This document shows positions 36,983 to 51,100 of a stretch of 64,000 bases of DNA, in pieces. Each line of letters begins with the position of its first letter. Position 1 is the stretch's first letter. The position numbers were made by a program, and so were the translations under genes. The notes below the pieces were generated by a model that was not told the origin of the DNA, ran no database searches, and saw only the letters and a list, made by a program, of their open reading frames with translations. The stretch is from Aphelocoma coerulescens (taxonomy: Eukaryota; Chordata; Aves; Passeriformes; Corvidae), in contig NW_027184085.1 in NCBI RefSeq assembly GCF_041296385.1, positions 53,783,109-53,847,108 on the forward strand, given 5' to 3'.

Positions 36983-39900
36983 TCAATACTAACTTCTGAA
37001 GGGGAAATAAGCAACCTTAGACTGTGTTCAGCACATTTTGAAACTATCTCCAGCGGCTTGTTCTTTGTGAATATACTGACATCTCGTGGTTCCATCTGAA
37101 ACTGACTGGTTCAGGTTCAGAAGAGACATTTCTGCAAGGGATTTTACTTAACTTGCATTGTTTTGGCTGATTCCAGGACGCTAGGGGAAAAAAATAGATG
37201 TTAAACTTGAACATAAGGGTTTTTTTTAAAAAACAGCTGTTTCTAAAGTGGTTGAACAGACTCTGAAACCCAGAGAATGCAGTTCAGAAATTCATTGTTT
37301 CTAGCAGAGCCACCAACGGTGAGACTCAGACCTGTTTTCATCATTCACTGAATGATTCGTTCATCATTCATTGTCTTCAGATAGAGGGAGGTGAAGTGAT
37401 TGTCTGGGGGGGTGTTGACTCAGGGTGACCCAGCACTGTCCTTCTCCCCAGGCCCCTGGGACAGTGTACACAGGTACTGACACAGACCACTGCTGTGACC
37501 TTGCTTACCTAGAAGATCAGCTCTGTTCATGCCAGAGAGCATTTCCAAATGTTGGCTAAATCAAGAATAAGGACAGCTGAGTCACATGTGAAATTCAGGC
37601 CACAAAACATCACTTTTGTCACTAAAAATCTCAGCTTCTCCATACAAGAAGTTTTAACCAAGTCTGTGTTATGGCATTGTTGAAAGCTGTAATGAAAGGG
37701 AATAAACCAAGACGTGAAGAAGGAAGGCAGCAGATACAATGTTTGGCTGTGGGGATTATTAATTTGTCATGGAGCTACTCCAACTCAGCCATGCAAGTCG
37801 TTTCTTCTGGGCTGCATGAAAAAAGACCTTTTCCTCATGAAAGTGGTAATCACAGGGAGTGGGGGAAACAAGTAACAGGAAAGCTCTTAACACCCACAAA
37901 GATTATGTGACCAGCTTGTACCTCTGGCAAGCAGTGAAAAGTGGACCAGGTGTTCACAAAACAGTCATACCTTATGCATGCAAACTACATGTGACAACAG
38001 CTGCTGTGTCCTTGCATGGAGCTTGTGGCTGAACAGCAGCACTTGGCAAAGGCAAAGCCCAAGGAGCCTAGAGTCCCTCCCTAAGGGGTACAGCTCACCC
38101 CTCATGCATCTGTATGCCACACGCACAGTAGCAAACTGCTACACAGGCAGCTGCTCTGCCCCTTCCCTGGCTTCCTTCCACCCCTGGCCCCAGGGAAGTT
38201 TCCTCCAAAACATGTACAGCCAAAACATGCTCATCTAGAGATGGGACGACGTTTCTAAACCCTCTCTCTGCTTGAGACAGGAGGAAGGTAACCATGCTAC
38301 AAAGGTAACCATCTCAGCATGCAAACAACTTCTGAGACAGGAAAGTTTTGTCCCTTACAGTCTTTCTTTAGAGACTCAGTTTTTCCTCTGCCTTAAAACA
38401 ATCATATTGATGTGTCTTTGGAACAAATTCTGTAGATTAATTTGTGTTGATTCAACATGACTTCTTTCTTTTTCATATAATGTCTAACTGATTCTGTGAA
38501 GGCACAGAGACTAGACAGTGTGCTGGGGAGCACATCCAATATTTATCCCTGGCCATCAAAAACATGCAGGAATGTCTTTCCCAAAGCCAAGATAGCCTTT
38601 GTGGATAAGTATGTATGAGGCTTAGTCTGAGGCTCAGGCTGTAATTACCATCCACATCTCTGTAGTGATGCCTGTTACACTGCAACTTATATTCCCTCTG
38701 AGACACCCTTGTTACTGTGGGGGGCATGGTGCAGGAGGAGAACTGCATGAGGCAGAGGGGTGGCACAGTGTAGTACAGCTGTTACTTGTTCATTTCAGTG
38801 CCTACTGAAAAACCAAAAAAAGAGAAAAAAAAACCCAAGCAGAAATCTTGTGAGGGATACTATTCCAGTTTTCATGTGAGCTCAGAGATAATACTGCTTT
38901 AGTCACTTCTTTCACTAGCCAGAGGACATTGACTGCTTCTCCTGGAAAGAATATTCCAGCTGGACATTGCAAAAATTATTTTCATGGCTGGAAAGCTCAA
39001 AGTATTTACACCAGAGGAAAAGGCTGGAGATTGTACCTCTGATCACTTCTATTAATGCTTAGGGTGCATTGCTCTCAATGTCAGCCCTTCAGGAGCTGTG
39101 GAAAGTGTTTTACTCTAAGTAAGACCCATGCAGCAGTCCTCAGGAAGATCTGTGCAGTACCTTAGATCATGCAGAGTCTGCTGCAGTTTAGTTAGTTCGG
39201 GATGGGTTTTCCTTGGAGCACAAGAACTTCCAGCCTTCAAGAAATATAAGCAACTTTTAAAGGATAGGAACCTTTAGGGGACAGAAGATTTCCCTCAAAA
39301 ACATGAGACTTCACTTCTTATAACCTACATTTATAATGTCATAAAATCAGTGCCAGCCTCTCCTCCTGGCTTTCACTCCCATCTTGGCTGATCCTTAGTG
39401 ATGCCCACAATGAGAGGCTCTGGCAGGGTGCATGGCCACCCACAGCAAATGTTGCTGTATGTGGGCTCCTTTGATCTGTAGGGCAAGCTGACTTTGTGAC
39501 AGAGAGAGCAACAAGCAAATGTCAAGCTGTCAGCTGGTCTCTGACCAGAAATAAGCCTTCGGGGAGTGGACGGCAGAGCTGGGTGGAGAGGCTAACCTGC
39601 AGGTTTGGCCACTCTTGAAACTCTGAGGTGCTCTCTCCAGCTCTGTAGTGTAGTCTCTCTCATCCTTCCCTAAGTGATCTCAAAGACTTGTGAGGGAAGG
39701 GATCAAAGGAAAATTATTATAAAATACTTTTTCAACTCATAAAGTCCCTGACAAGGGAAAAATAAGAGCAGCAAATAGAAGTCACACAAAATTGGGACTC
39801 GGAAAAGATCTTGTTTGTTTCAATGGATTTTGAATCAGTCTTTCAAAGCTCTTCAGAACTACATCTTGCCCTTACTGCTTTCAGCATCATTCTCTGTCTG

Positions 39901-41335
39901 AGAATGAACCTGAAATGTTGTGACACAAGCTATTCTGATGGGTACCTCTGCACATGCATCTACCTGGTTCTCAAATACAGGGCCACTTCCTATGCCTTAG
40001 CTGTGATGGAAGTCATAACAGATGCTGCAACTAGGCAGACAAAAGAGTGGAGAAGAAAAGAGGGACAAAGTCTTTTCCCATCTCTTCAGCTGACAAGATT
40101 GTCTATTCTTCTACCATCCTGAAATAGAGAGGCAAACTTCCAAAAAAGAGCAATACTGGGATGAAACAGACAAAAAGTATCGTTGATTTTTAAATGAAAA
40201 TGACTATTTATGGATTCAGATTTTCTTTGGATAAACTTAATTTTTAAAGTGTTGAAATGGCACAGTTTCACAGCTCTTGCTTTAAAACATCTATTTTCTT
40301 GCAGTCTCAAAACAAACTAATCTTTCTGGAAAAGACTTCATGGGAAAATGCCACTTGTTGTCTATTCTGCAGTGTACCACTTTACCCTGTCTCTCGAACT
40401 ATGAGGACACATGACATTATGCCAGCAGGCAGAAGTGACTAGCTGCTTGGTTTATTGACTTTCTTTGCCTCCTTTGTGCTGCTTATTTCGAATCACTTGT
40501 GGGTGTAATGAAAATAATGATCTCAGTAACTGGTAGTTGCTCATATTCTGCCCAGAGCCCTTGGGCAGTAAAGCAGCTTCAAATGTCGTTGTGTCTACAG
40601 TATGTCGGTAGTTGAATATTTGTAGCCTGCCCAATTTTAAGCCTTTCTTGTATCTATCTCTGAGGAAAAAAAAAAAAAATCATAAAACATGCAATAGTAT
40701 CTTAAAACGCCTCCCCTCCTCCAAGTATATGGCAAAGTTCTGACTTGATCCATCTTCACCAGGTGTTGCAAGCATGCTGTGTTCAACAGAATCAGATCGG
40801 CAGCCACAGAAACTGGTGTTTTTCAGGTTTGGATCACATTTTAAGAAAGTATTTGTGTTAGTGACCATCCAAGAAAACTGCTATTGCTTGCAGCAGTTTC
40901 ACTAGAACATCACCAGAGGGTGGCAGGACACTTTGTTGCAGCCACTGCTGCTGACTTGCAGTGCTGAGTTTGTACAGACACCCATCTCTCCTCACCCTGC
41001 ATCTGTCCTCTTGATCCACGAGAGAAGTTAGCCTCCTGAAAGAGTAAACACTATTTACTGTCTTTATTCTCTGGAAAGGCAGCACAGAAAATTGGGATTG
41101 AAATCCGCATCAGAAGAGTTTTGGTTGTCACTCTTGCGTGAGAGTGTGCTTCACTGCTCAGATTTAGTGGAAAGACTAGACTCACTCTTCTCATGCAATT
41201 GCAAGAGCACTTGCTGTTGTCTGACCTTCTACCTTCAAGAGCAAATTCACTGAAACAGGACCTTATCTTCCACACATTTCAGAGCTGCCTTTATGGAAAG
41301 CAGTTGCTAGAATGCTGTTTCCAGAATGCAGTTTG

Positions 41336-41371
41336 CACGGCTTTACACGGTTCGCACAGCTTTACACGGTT
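41336..41371. repeat. 19-bp unit, about two tandem copies
   Basis: GCTTTACACGGTT recurs after 19 bp, with GCACG/GCACA at the unit start. It is a short slippage duplication. Confidence 0.85.
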
Positions 41372-41489
41372 GCTGCTTATTTCTGAGTACTTGCAGGACC
41401 CAAGGTGCTTCCTTCTACACAGCACACTTCTTTGTTTCAGCATTGATGGTCTTGGAACGCTTCCCAGCTAGGATCAAAGTGGTTCTTGT

Positions 41490-41515
41490 AAAGAAAGAAA
41501 GAAAGAAAGAAAGAG
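41490..41515. repeat. (AAAG)n microsatellite
   Basis: About six AAAG units ending in GAGAG. Confidence 0.95.
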
Positions 41516-41826
41516 AGCAAAAGACAAAGACATGCATGTCTCCCAGGAACTTCAGTGCACTTCAAACACTTCCCACTCATTGGCATGAAGATAGAGAATC
41601 ACAGTGTTCATGGGTGCACTGGCAGGTTATTTTTCACTGCTGCCTTTGCCTGATTAATTTGGGAGTGTCTAGGAACAGCTCTGCAGAAGGAGAAGGCCAG
41701 CCTGGGTGGAGACACTCAGCTCATCAAGCAGCTACTACACCAGGCTGTGTGTGGCTTGGTTGGACCAAGTCCTTTCCAGATAAACTTTTCTCCCTGGAGT
41801 AAAGAGGATATTTTCTGCCCCATGTC

Positions 41827-41855
<29 letters not shown>
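41827..41855 (+). repeat. Poly(A) tract, 29 A
   Basis: A pure run of 29 A followed by GATAAGG. An AGTAAA hexamer lies about 30 bases upstream. It could be a retroposition tail or a simple homopolymer. Confidence 0.9.
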
Positions 41856-41857
<2 letters not shown>

Positions 41858-44800
41858 TAAGGGCATTAGTTTATGTTCAGCAACTGCATCATAGAACCAT
41901 GACCTGAACAGTTTTGATCAGTTCCCACTAGATGATGCTGTAGACCCTCCAGGGAAGAGAGGCTATTGCGGTTACAAGGGCGGAAATACATCCTAAGTTT
42001 TAACTACAAATTTAGCTGAAGCACTCTTTCTGCTCATCCATTCACACCGAAACCCTAATCTTCATCTTATACTAAGGGCATTCTAAGCAAGGTATTTTGC
42101 ATAGATGACAAGATGATGTGTCCAGTTGACTCCAACTTACTTAACAGGATATTCACGCCTGGGTGGCAGCAGACTTCCAGTGTTAGCCTGAAGTTCCAGC
42201 TCTCTTCTGTCTTCCTCCTTTCTTCTGCATGGGACATTATATAGGGTATTGTAACATCTGCGTTTGGTGGTCTATTTCCAGAACATATCTGCATCAATCA
42301 AGCAGGGCAGATGTCAAAAAATCCTGCCTCATTTAGCTGGAAGCTCAAACAACTCTTCTGGTAAATCTGTGATGTGGTAGCAATGGGGATCATGATTTTA
42401 GGAAAACAAATCTAAATTATCATCTTTCATGTTGTAGTGGTTGGGGAAAAAATGAGAGGGAGGGAAGCTGTACATATTCTCTGTGAGTGACTTTCTTAAT
42501 GACACTCTCATTAAGAGTGACTTTCGCCAAATGCTGTTTACTTTTTGTTGTCAAATCTGTCTGAATTAATCACAAGCAACTTGATTGAAAAGTGAGACTT
42601 GTTCCCTTCTGCTTGCTAAGTGACACACAGACTGAGTGAGAGAAACAGCCTGCCAATGGCTCCATCAGGAATCCTGTGTCAGTACAACAGCTGAAAAACA
42701 GAAGACACTTTGCCAAGTCTCCATCTTAGCCCATGGTCTCTCCTACTGCTCTCCCAGGAGTGCAGTTATATGGCTAGAGCTTGGAGAAGGATTTGCTCTA
42801 CAAATTCTTGTCTGTAGAGCTATTCTTGCACTTCTGGAAAATTCAAAAGAGAAATAAGGCAAAAATCTTATTTCAGTCCAGACTTATCATATACAGCTTA
42901 CAACTGAGAGAAATTAAGCCTCGATAGCAATAAATATGAATTTGGGAGGCCACATGAAACCACACTAGTGGCCTAGAAAAATATGAGGGAGTGGTATACC
43001 AGATTAAATTAATTGTGCTCATTTCCAGGATCACAAAAATTTTTACAGGCTTTAATGCAATCTTCATGGCTTAGCTGGACTCTAGAAGAAGCAGTCCTCA
43101 GTCTCTCATCCTGTGAACACATCCTTTTTCTACAGTGACCTGATCAGTATGTGTTGGTGGTATTTATTCTGCCCTTACACATTGAATAAAGATTTCTTCT
43201 TGCTTACTTACACTTACGTCACAAAAAATAGATTTACTCTGAAACACAGGCTGTGACTTTTGTTTCCTCTCTTTTCTCAAGACATCTAAGTTAAATGTGT
43301 TTGCTTCGAAGTTAAGATTTGTCGTTGGCTTTCCAGGTTCTTCACAAGGAGTTAGATCCATATTTGACCAAGTTACAAGGTCAGTGCTGTAGCTTTCAAG
43401 GCCTGGTTATAGCTGTGAAGATTTTTAGCTGTCAATCCTTGATGACATACAAACTTTTTCTGAGCTTGACAAAAATACATTACTTTGGTGCTCCATTTCA
43501 CACAGCTGCAAAAAGTGAAGAACTCAAGTGAAAGTGAACCATCTTCTTTGAGCTACCCTTTTCTGGATAAGCTGTTGACAAATGGGAAGCATAAATAGTA
43601 TTTTTAAACCTAAACATAAGAGGAGAAAATTAGCATGTTAAGTGATCTCAGATGCTTCCACAAGAACAACCAGAGCAGTGCTCAGGAAGCCCTTGGTCTC
43701 CTCTGGGAGACTAGACAACTATCATCATTTTTTTATCCCCTCATGCACTTTTTACAGGGCAGAGGTCTGTATGAGGATGAATTACAGGAAAAAAAAAGCT
43801 TTGTGCCAGCTTCTCTTCACTTGATCCCCATAGGGGGCACATTATTGTCACTGTGTTGTCTCTGCCCTACCTGCCTAACACCTTTATTTAAGAGAAAGGA
43901 AAAAGGAAGCTTCATAAACCAACATACTAAGCCAGAAACATTGGGGATTAACTATAACATGGTCTTAGAAATCTAGAGGATTTTGCACAGACATCCTCTG
44001 CCTTTACACTGCTAATGCTTTGTCTAAAAAATCTTTGTCAGTTTGACAGAAAGAGCTAAATCTATGCAAAGACACTTTATGATTTAACTGACATTAGAAT
44101 GGTGAAAATCTGTTTGTTCTCTGTACCTCAAATTCTCTAAGCCAAGTATCATGGCTGTGATCCAGCCAAGCTTTTAGTATGAATCTATGCTCTAAGTATG
44201 TGCATCATCTTATCAGATGCAAGCGGTAGCACAAATAAGAGCCACCATAACAGGAATGTTCCCTGGATTGTATATATATGAACTTGTCTCTTTAAAATGG
44301 ATGCTGAATATCCTCTTTGCATGTACTTTTCATTGTTCTCACTTGAACAGAAAGCTTCTTTAGGAAATTTTTTTGAATCGAGCAAGTGGGGGCAAAGGGA
44401 AACAGATTAAGAAATGTCCCCGAGAACAAGTAGAATGACAATTTCAAGTTACTGTGAACTTGTAAAAGTCTGTACAAACCTTTCATGTGTTTGCAGAGTG
44501 AGTCTTGTTCTGCATTATTTTTGGAATCTGGGTGGGGTTCCTCCACTGTTATTTCCAAACCTCTTCTGCTGTCTGTACAGGCCTCTCAGGCTCTCCCATC
44601 CCTGGGTGGTATCTCCAGGTCTGTCTGCTGTTCCAAGGCTCTGACCTAACAATTGTAATGTTTAAACAACACCCCTGGGAGTGAGCTTTCCCTCCCTGTC
44701 TGTCTTTGGAATGGGTGGGAAGCAGACTTTCAGCTCTCAGATATGCACTGTGCTCTGTTCTTGCTGACTTTGTGCAGGTTAGCAGCATGCACAAACACAC

Positions 44801-46752
44801 TCAAGAACTCAGCTCCTGTGGTGACAAACTAGATATGGCTCACAACAGAACATGTCCTGCTGCATTAGTAAATGGCTTATTTCATGATAAACTGTAAGGC
44901 TGCTCTATGACATTTGTTGTACTTTGAGGCACCTGAATGAAACAGGACTTTCCATCTTGACACTGTTGAGCAGCCAGTGCTAAAAGTATTGACCTGCTTA
45001 CAAGCAGGGAAACATTCCAGTTATGTAAACAGCAGAGAAGTATTTTTTTTCTCTGCATTCCTAGAGTAAGCTGGCTTTAGCTGAGTCCATAACTTCTATG
45101 TGTGCTGTTGCCTTTGCTGTCTCCACAGACACAAATTGGTTTCTTTTAGAACCACAGCTTGTTAAGTAACCCTACTTAAGCAAGGGGTTTCAATGTGTTA
45201 TTGTAGAAGCCAGCAAAAGTTTTGAAAAGACATTGAGTGACCAGCTCTAAAATGCTTTTCCAAAACAAGCAAAATCTGCTATGCTAGATGAGGCCAAATG
45301 CTGCTTTGAGCAGCAATTGTTTCCAACAACAGTTGCTAATGACAGTTGAAGAAAACTTTACAACAGGACAAGTTAAGACCTCCTTGTTTTCCTTCTCCTC
45401 CTCCTCTTCTTCTTGAAGTACTAACTACAATAAGTTTAATAGCCATACATAGTTCTCTTCCTTGAATCTATTGAACCTTTTTTAACCTATTCATATCACT
45501 GTCCTCTGCAATATTCCGACCTAGTGATTTTCAGTCTAACTTCTGTAGTGTATATAGTAGAGAAGAGGTCAAATAAAGGAGGGAAAGAACATATTTTTGC
45601 TGGTTTAAATTGGCTCCTTCTCATTTCAAGTCTGTTGCCTCTAACCCTTGAATTATTAGCAGTAATAATTCTCAATCCTCTACACTTTCACTTTTTATAG
45701 TTGCATTCTCAATCATCGTGTTCCCAGAAGCAAGGGTTATTTCACATATGTGATGGTTTTTCTGTTCTTTGGTTTGACTTTGAGATGAGGCAAGAAAACA
45801 CTCATATGATGATACTGATCTGGCTACATGACAGGTTCATATAGGACTGCAATGCTTTTTATTCTACCTTTCTCTCTGTAGCTATAAGAGAAAGCTGCAT
45901 TTTTTATTTTTCCCCACAACATATACAGGGACTTGAAATTCATGGAGGGCAAGAATACCATCACAACAATGCACAGTGGGCTCTGGTTTTCCTTCATTTG
46001 GATTGGACCTCCACCTTGACCACAACAACAGAAGATGAGTGGAAATTACGTTTGAAGAAAAAATACAAATCCAAAATTCTTTTTGTGCAGCTCAAGCTCA
46101 CTTCTTCACTCATTTATTCAGGAATGTTGTCTGCAATGTGTGTTGCAATCAATCCAATCCTACATTCATCCTACTAAATTGACTTCACCTTATCAACAAA
46201 AATGTTATAAATTTTCTGGTTCATTGCCTTTTCAAATTCAGCTTGAACAAATAACTTACTGGTCTTCTAACATGGAGTGCAACTGCTTCACCTTGTCTTG
46301 ACTCTTTCAGATGTATTTCAGGCAGAAGACAGACGAGAACAGACAGATTAACTTCACCTATTTGATAACTGGTATCCACAGAGTCCTCAAAGTAAAGTTT
46401 CTCTGGAATGTCAGAGATAACGAAAGCCCCACATAACTAAACAAACAGCTCAGAACAATAAAGTGATCCATGCAATTTCCTGTATTGTCTCTTTGGAGTC
46501 CATGGGCTCATGAGGCTCCTAACCGGGCAGGAAAAAGACAACCAGCTCAGCCAAAAAGAGAGGTACTGCCATAAACACTCTGCAAGAGCTGTGTCAGCTG
46601 CAGTGGGTGTTACTTCACCTTTTCAACCTGCAATCAAGCTTGAGATTACCAAGAAAAAGAAACCGTTTGGGAATTTTGAAGAATGTGTATGTCAGGTCTT
46701 GCTCAGAAGCAGCAATTCTACTTCTACCCCAGCATTAGCATTTATAAGTGCT

Positions 46753-46780
46753 ATTATATATATTATTATATATATATATA
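46753..46780. repeat. (TA)n-rich microsatellite
   Basis: TATATATTATTATATATATA-type sequence flanked on both sides by AGTGCTATTATA, so the flank itself has been duplicated. Confidence 0.85.
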
Positions 46781-48144
46781 AGTGCTATTATAAATACATT
46801 ATGAAAACCTAATTTTCAGGTGCACACCAGCTTTGCATTTCACATAAACATCTGGAAATGGGGGCCATGTTCTCAAATGTTGAATACTGCCCTCGTTCTA
46901 CTGAATCCAGGGAGAGTTGTGGGTGCTTTGTTTTGCAAGACATAGTTTATCTGAGTAGCATGTAGAATTACATATGCACCTGTTTGCATTAATTATTGAA
47001 AAGCTCAAGGATTTGTGGAATGAGATGTTTTATCCCTATGTCTTTTTATGCCTGTTGGATTTTCTTTTTTTTTTTAATTACTTGGAAATTTAAAAAAATT
47101 ATCTCTTTTCCAATTTGAAGATGAGGTCACATGCTTTTTTTAAGTAGCACATGTTTACTTACCACCCTGTGTTTGGCATTTGGGTGTAAGACAATAAACC
47201 TGATGTTCAGCTTAAGCTGACTTTAAAGGACTCTGTACATCATCCACATAATGCTGCAACCTCACTAGGAATAAGCTTATAAATAAAGTCAGACAAACAG
47301 CACGTAACCAACAGACCTGCAAGCCCTTGTTTCCATCAACAGATACCCTTTTTAAATGTTTGGTACAGTACTATGAATACTTGTTGGTCCAGCTAAAGAA
47401 TCCAGCAATATATGTATGGAGCAGCTAGCCCTGTGAGAGGCACAGCCTTAATTTAGACTAATTCAGTGCACAGCAGGACTAATTTTGTCAGCACTCCTTA
47501 TTTATTATAACTGCCTCACTCAGAGCAAGCAGCATTGTCCAAACAGTCAAGAAGACAAGATATCTGTGTTATTTCCCAGCCTCTGAGTAATACTTTTGCA
47601 ATCTGAATGTATCCCTAAAACTTTTCAAGTGGTCTTAAATGTAGGATTAAGGTAGCAGCCAGAGATTGCATGTTTCCTGTGGCTCTTGGGAAAAAAATGG
47701 TGTTCTAGACACAATACAAACTTTAAAACATTTGGAAGGCAAAAGCAGCAGAGCTTGCCAGAGGATGGCTGTTTCACAACAGCTCTCAAATTTTCAAAAC
47801 TTATTTTCAATGTGTGCTAAAGAAAAACAAAGCTCTTCCATTGCTTTTAGGAGGTAGAATCATTACAAAATGGATCTCCCCTGACATACAAGTCCTGGGC
47901 ACACACTTTCCACCTCTCAGCAGCAAATCCATTGTGTTTGGCTCAAGAATCTTCTCAAATTGTCTGTAAGACAAAATCATGTTTGGTAAATGAGGACTTT
48001 TGAAAGCCTTTGGGCAGATTTACTGGATCTATCAGCCCTAAACCAAGTGTCACCTGGCAGATCTGACAGATCCATACAAGCCCCAGCTCAAAGGCAAAGG
48101 AGGCAATAGAAATATTCTGGATAACCTTTCTAGGATATTAGGAC

Positions 48145-48173
48145 TTTTTTTTTTTTTTTTTTTTGGGGGGGGG
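48145..48173. repeat. T20 run joined to G9 run
   Basis: Twenty T are followed at once by nine G. It is a homopolymer junction prone to sequencing and slippage error. Confidence 0.95.
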
Positions 48174-51100
48174 TGCAGGGGAGAGGAAGTTGCATTTTTT
48201 AATGTATTTTAATCCTTTCTTAGTCCTACATTTATTGTCTGAATACAATTCTACCTGTTTCTCTTGAAAATAAATTTATAAAAGCAAAATACAAACGCAA
48301 ATAAACAGACAATCCTGCAGTGTGGAGATCATGTAAAAAAAATGATGTTAGACGAGCAGAGCCATAAGCTTTCCAGAAAGACCCATGTACTTCATTTGTT
48401 CTCACAGTGCAGGAGCACATTTTGTATGTTCTATATGTTCACCCATAGGATGCCAGAACATTTGCCAGTGAACTTAGCATCTTGCCATTTAACCTTTAGC
48501 CACAACTATGCAGACTATTTAACAAGCCAGGCCAAGGAAGTTAAAGTTTTTAGGCATACTTGTGAAGTGATCTTGGAATTTTAATGTGTAAGTGGTCAAA
48601 TTGTTATATATTCAAAGCCCAGAAAAATAAATGAACTTTCCCATTTTTCTTCATGTGACGGTTAAAGATTGTTTTATGAAACAATAATCAATGTGATTTT
48701 CCAAGGTCATGTGCATGTTAGTGACAGAATTCAAATATAAAATGTTGATGCACTCTTAATTAGGTCAAGATGTCTGAGCAAAATTCCTTCTGTCCAGAGC
48801 ATCCTCTATTCCATGTGTAGGATAATTAAAATAAATTATGCCCATGAGAAAAGCCATGCTCTATCATCAAAATCCCATTTATCTAGATAAGTTTCAAATC
48901 CCTCCTTGTTTTGTTCAGATAAAGTTCATCTGTCTTTATTTGCAATTGATCTGGCTTTGCTTAAGCTTAGTGCAGTGGGTTGTTGGAGTAATTTTTGCCT
49001 CTGTAGCTTCCATGATTAGGTTTAGATCATTGAAAATAGGAGTCGTTAGCCTCTTCTGCTTTCCAGCTGCCCTCATGCTCTTTATCTTAACATTTGTTAG
49101 TGACCTTTAAGACCTCCATATTTGGCTATCCTCAAGAAGCAACAATCCAAAGAGTCATCAACAGGTCCATTTCACCCGGAGGTTATAAGGTGAGGCAATG
49201 GTTTAGATTGCAGGGAAACTCCGCACTATGGTCATAGGTACAACAGTGGACAGTACATTTCACTGCATCTGTACTCTGGGGAGAAGGCTTGAGACAGGCA
49301 GTCGTGCCAAAGTCACAGGAAGAGGATAAAATGTTCTAATATTTATTTTTCTAATAGACACTTCATTTCCTGTTCTTCCTTGTCAGTATTTACATTAGAA
49401 AGTACCTCCAGCTCCACTGCAGTCTATGGTGTAGTTCAGTAGTAGTAGTAGTCATACTCACCCATAATGGTATATTCAGCACCAAAAAGATGGTTGACCC
49501 TACCCTTCAAAACTGGAAAAGCACCCTCCCTTCTTTCCTACCATATGGAGTAAGAAAACTAGCCCCAACATGTAAGGGCAACTTATCCTTACCCCTCACA
49601 GCTTCCCAAGAATTCATCACCCTTCACTCCGGGTTTTTCTGAGGTGTTCTCTAGGGGAAAGGAGGTTGCCCCTGAGTTTTGACACTGCGGAAAGATGTAT
49701 CCTTACAGTAAACTCTTAAATGTACTTGCTGGAGAAAGAAGCAAAAGTAAACAAAGGAAGAGAAAAAATGTTCTTCTTTCTATTTAATGGAGGGAGGGAA
49801 ACAATGCTCAACTAGGTCCTGTCTGTATTTGTTATTTTAGAAGGTTCTTGCTTGCTGGTTTGTAACATACACAGCTGATAATAAATTAACTAAATTTAGT
49901 AAAGAAATTATGAGGTTCCAAAGCTCGCACTAGTCTTTCATTGAAAAAACAATTTCTGTATTCTTGTAGCCTTTCATTAAGGACAAAAAGTAGTTTCCAT
50001 TAGTATCTTAATTTTAGTTCCGCAAACTTTACTTCTGAGTTGAAATTTTGTACTCTTTTTCTAAATCCAACTATTTAATGACTTCAGAGTGAATTTTAGC
50101 TGTCACTGGACTTGGTTTTGATTTCGAGGGGTTTTATCATGCATGTCTTTTCTAACCAGAGTTACATACATGAACTGAAGCATTAAATGCATGTATTCAT
50201 ACCAATTTTGTTATACTTCCAGTAGGCCTGCTGGCAATTCCTAGAGCTGTGATTTTGAGATTGCATGGGACAAAACAAGAGAAAGAAGAGAAATTGGGAA
50301 TTTTGGTGTTCATAAATCTATGGGATTGTAAGAAACATTTTCAGTATCAGAATTAATTACCTTTTTAAGGACATCACAGTAGTAAAATTCAGGTTTAGAT
50401 TTCATGCAGCATTAGGCTTCCTCTTCCCTCTTGTCTATATAGATTCTTTTAAGGGTTCAAGAAATAAAAGGAACCTTTAAAAAAACATATGAATGTACTT
50501 TATGCATTTTTTAACATGAAAACTTTCCCAAGCTGTAATAAACAATACAGATTTGTGAAATACTGTATTTCTTTTTCTTATATTTTTTAAAAACACAATA
50601 ATGTTACACTCCTTATCCATTTATTTTTGCAAGTAGAACATGAAAATATGCAAAATTCCTGCTCATGGAAACTGGAAAATTCTTAGAAGGACCAAGATAC
50701 TTTGACTTTCTACAGTTCTTGAAGGGCTTATCACCTAAATGAGAAGCAATCTCTATAAGGGAAAAAAAAGACCTTTTTTTCAGTGGTTGTGGTAATAGGT
50801 CTGGAAATACATTTAGAATGACACTGCTGTTTCTTTGTCCCTCTGATTTTAAGTAAGTAAGATTTGTTCCACATTTTTTTATCCAAACCACCATGTCTAC
50901 CTGAAAGTTAAAATACTCACCAACAGCAACAAGAGAGAAAAAGAAAGCAAGCTTCTGCTAGCATGGATCTAGTGTGCAGAAGCAGAGGAAGAAGGTGATC
51001 TTGTCCTCAGCAAGAAAAACCATTTTATGGCTGGGTCCCAGTGAAGCTGGTGTCCTTTAAGGTGTGTAGTTTACAGAAATGGCTAGTTGTTAAGGGTACC

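Noticed and set aside
39589..39676. - strand frame starting MRE and ending in phase 1 before GTTAGC, tested as the MUSK leader exon
   Set aside because: The peptide (MRETTLQSWREHLRV...) is charged and has no hydrophobic core, so it cannot serve as a signal peptide.
45877..45955. - strand frame of 25 codons plus G before GTAGAA, tested as the MUSK leader exon
   Set aside because: The length and phase fit, but the peptide lacks a hydrophobic stretch and has no likeness to MUSK leaders.
50934..50980. - strand hydrophobic leader-like frame (MLAEACFLFLSCCCW) before GTGAGT
   Set aside because: It exits with two bases, which would put MUSK exon 2 out of frame. It is not supportable as the MUSK leader.
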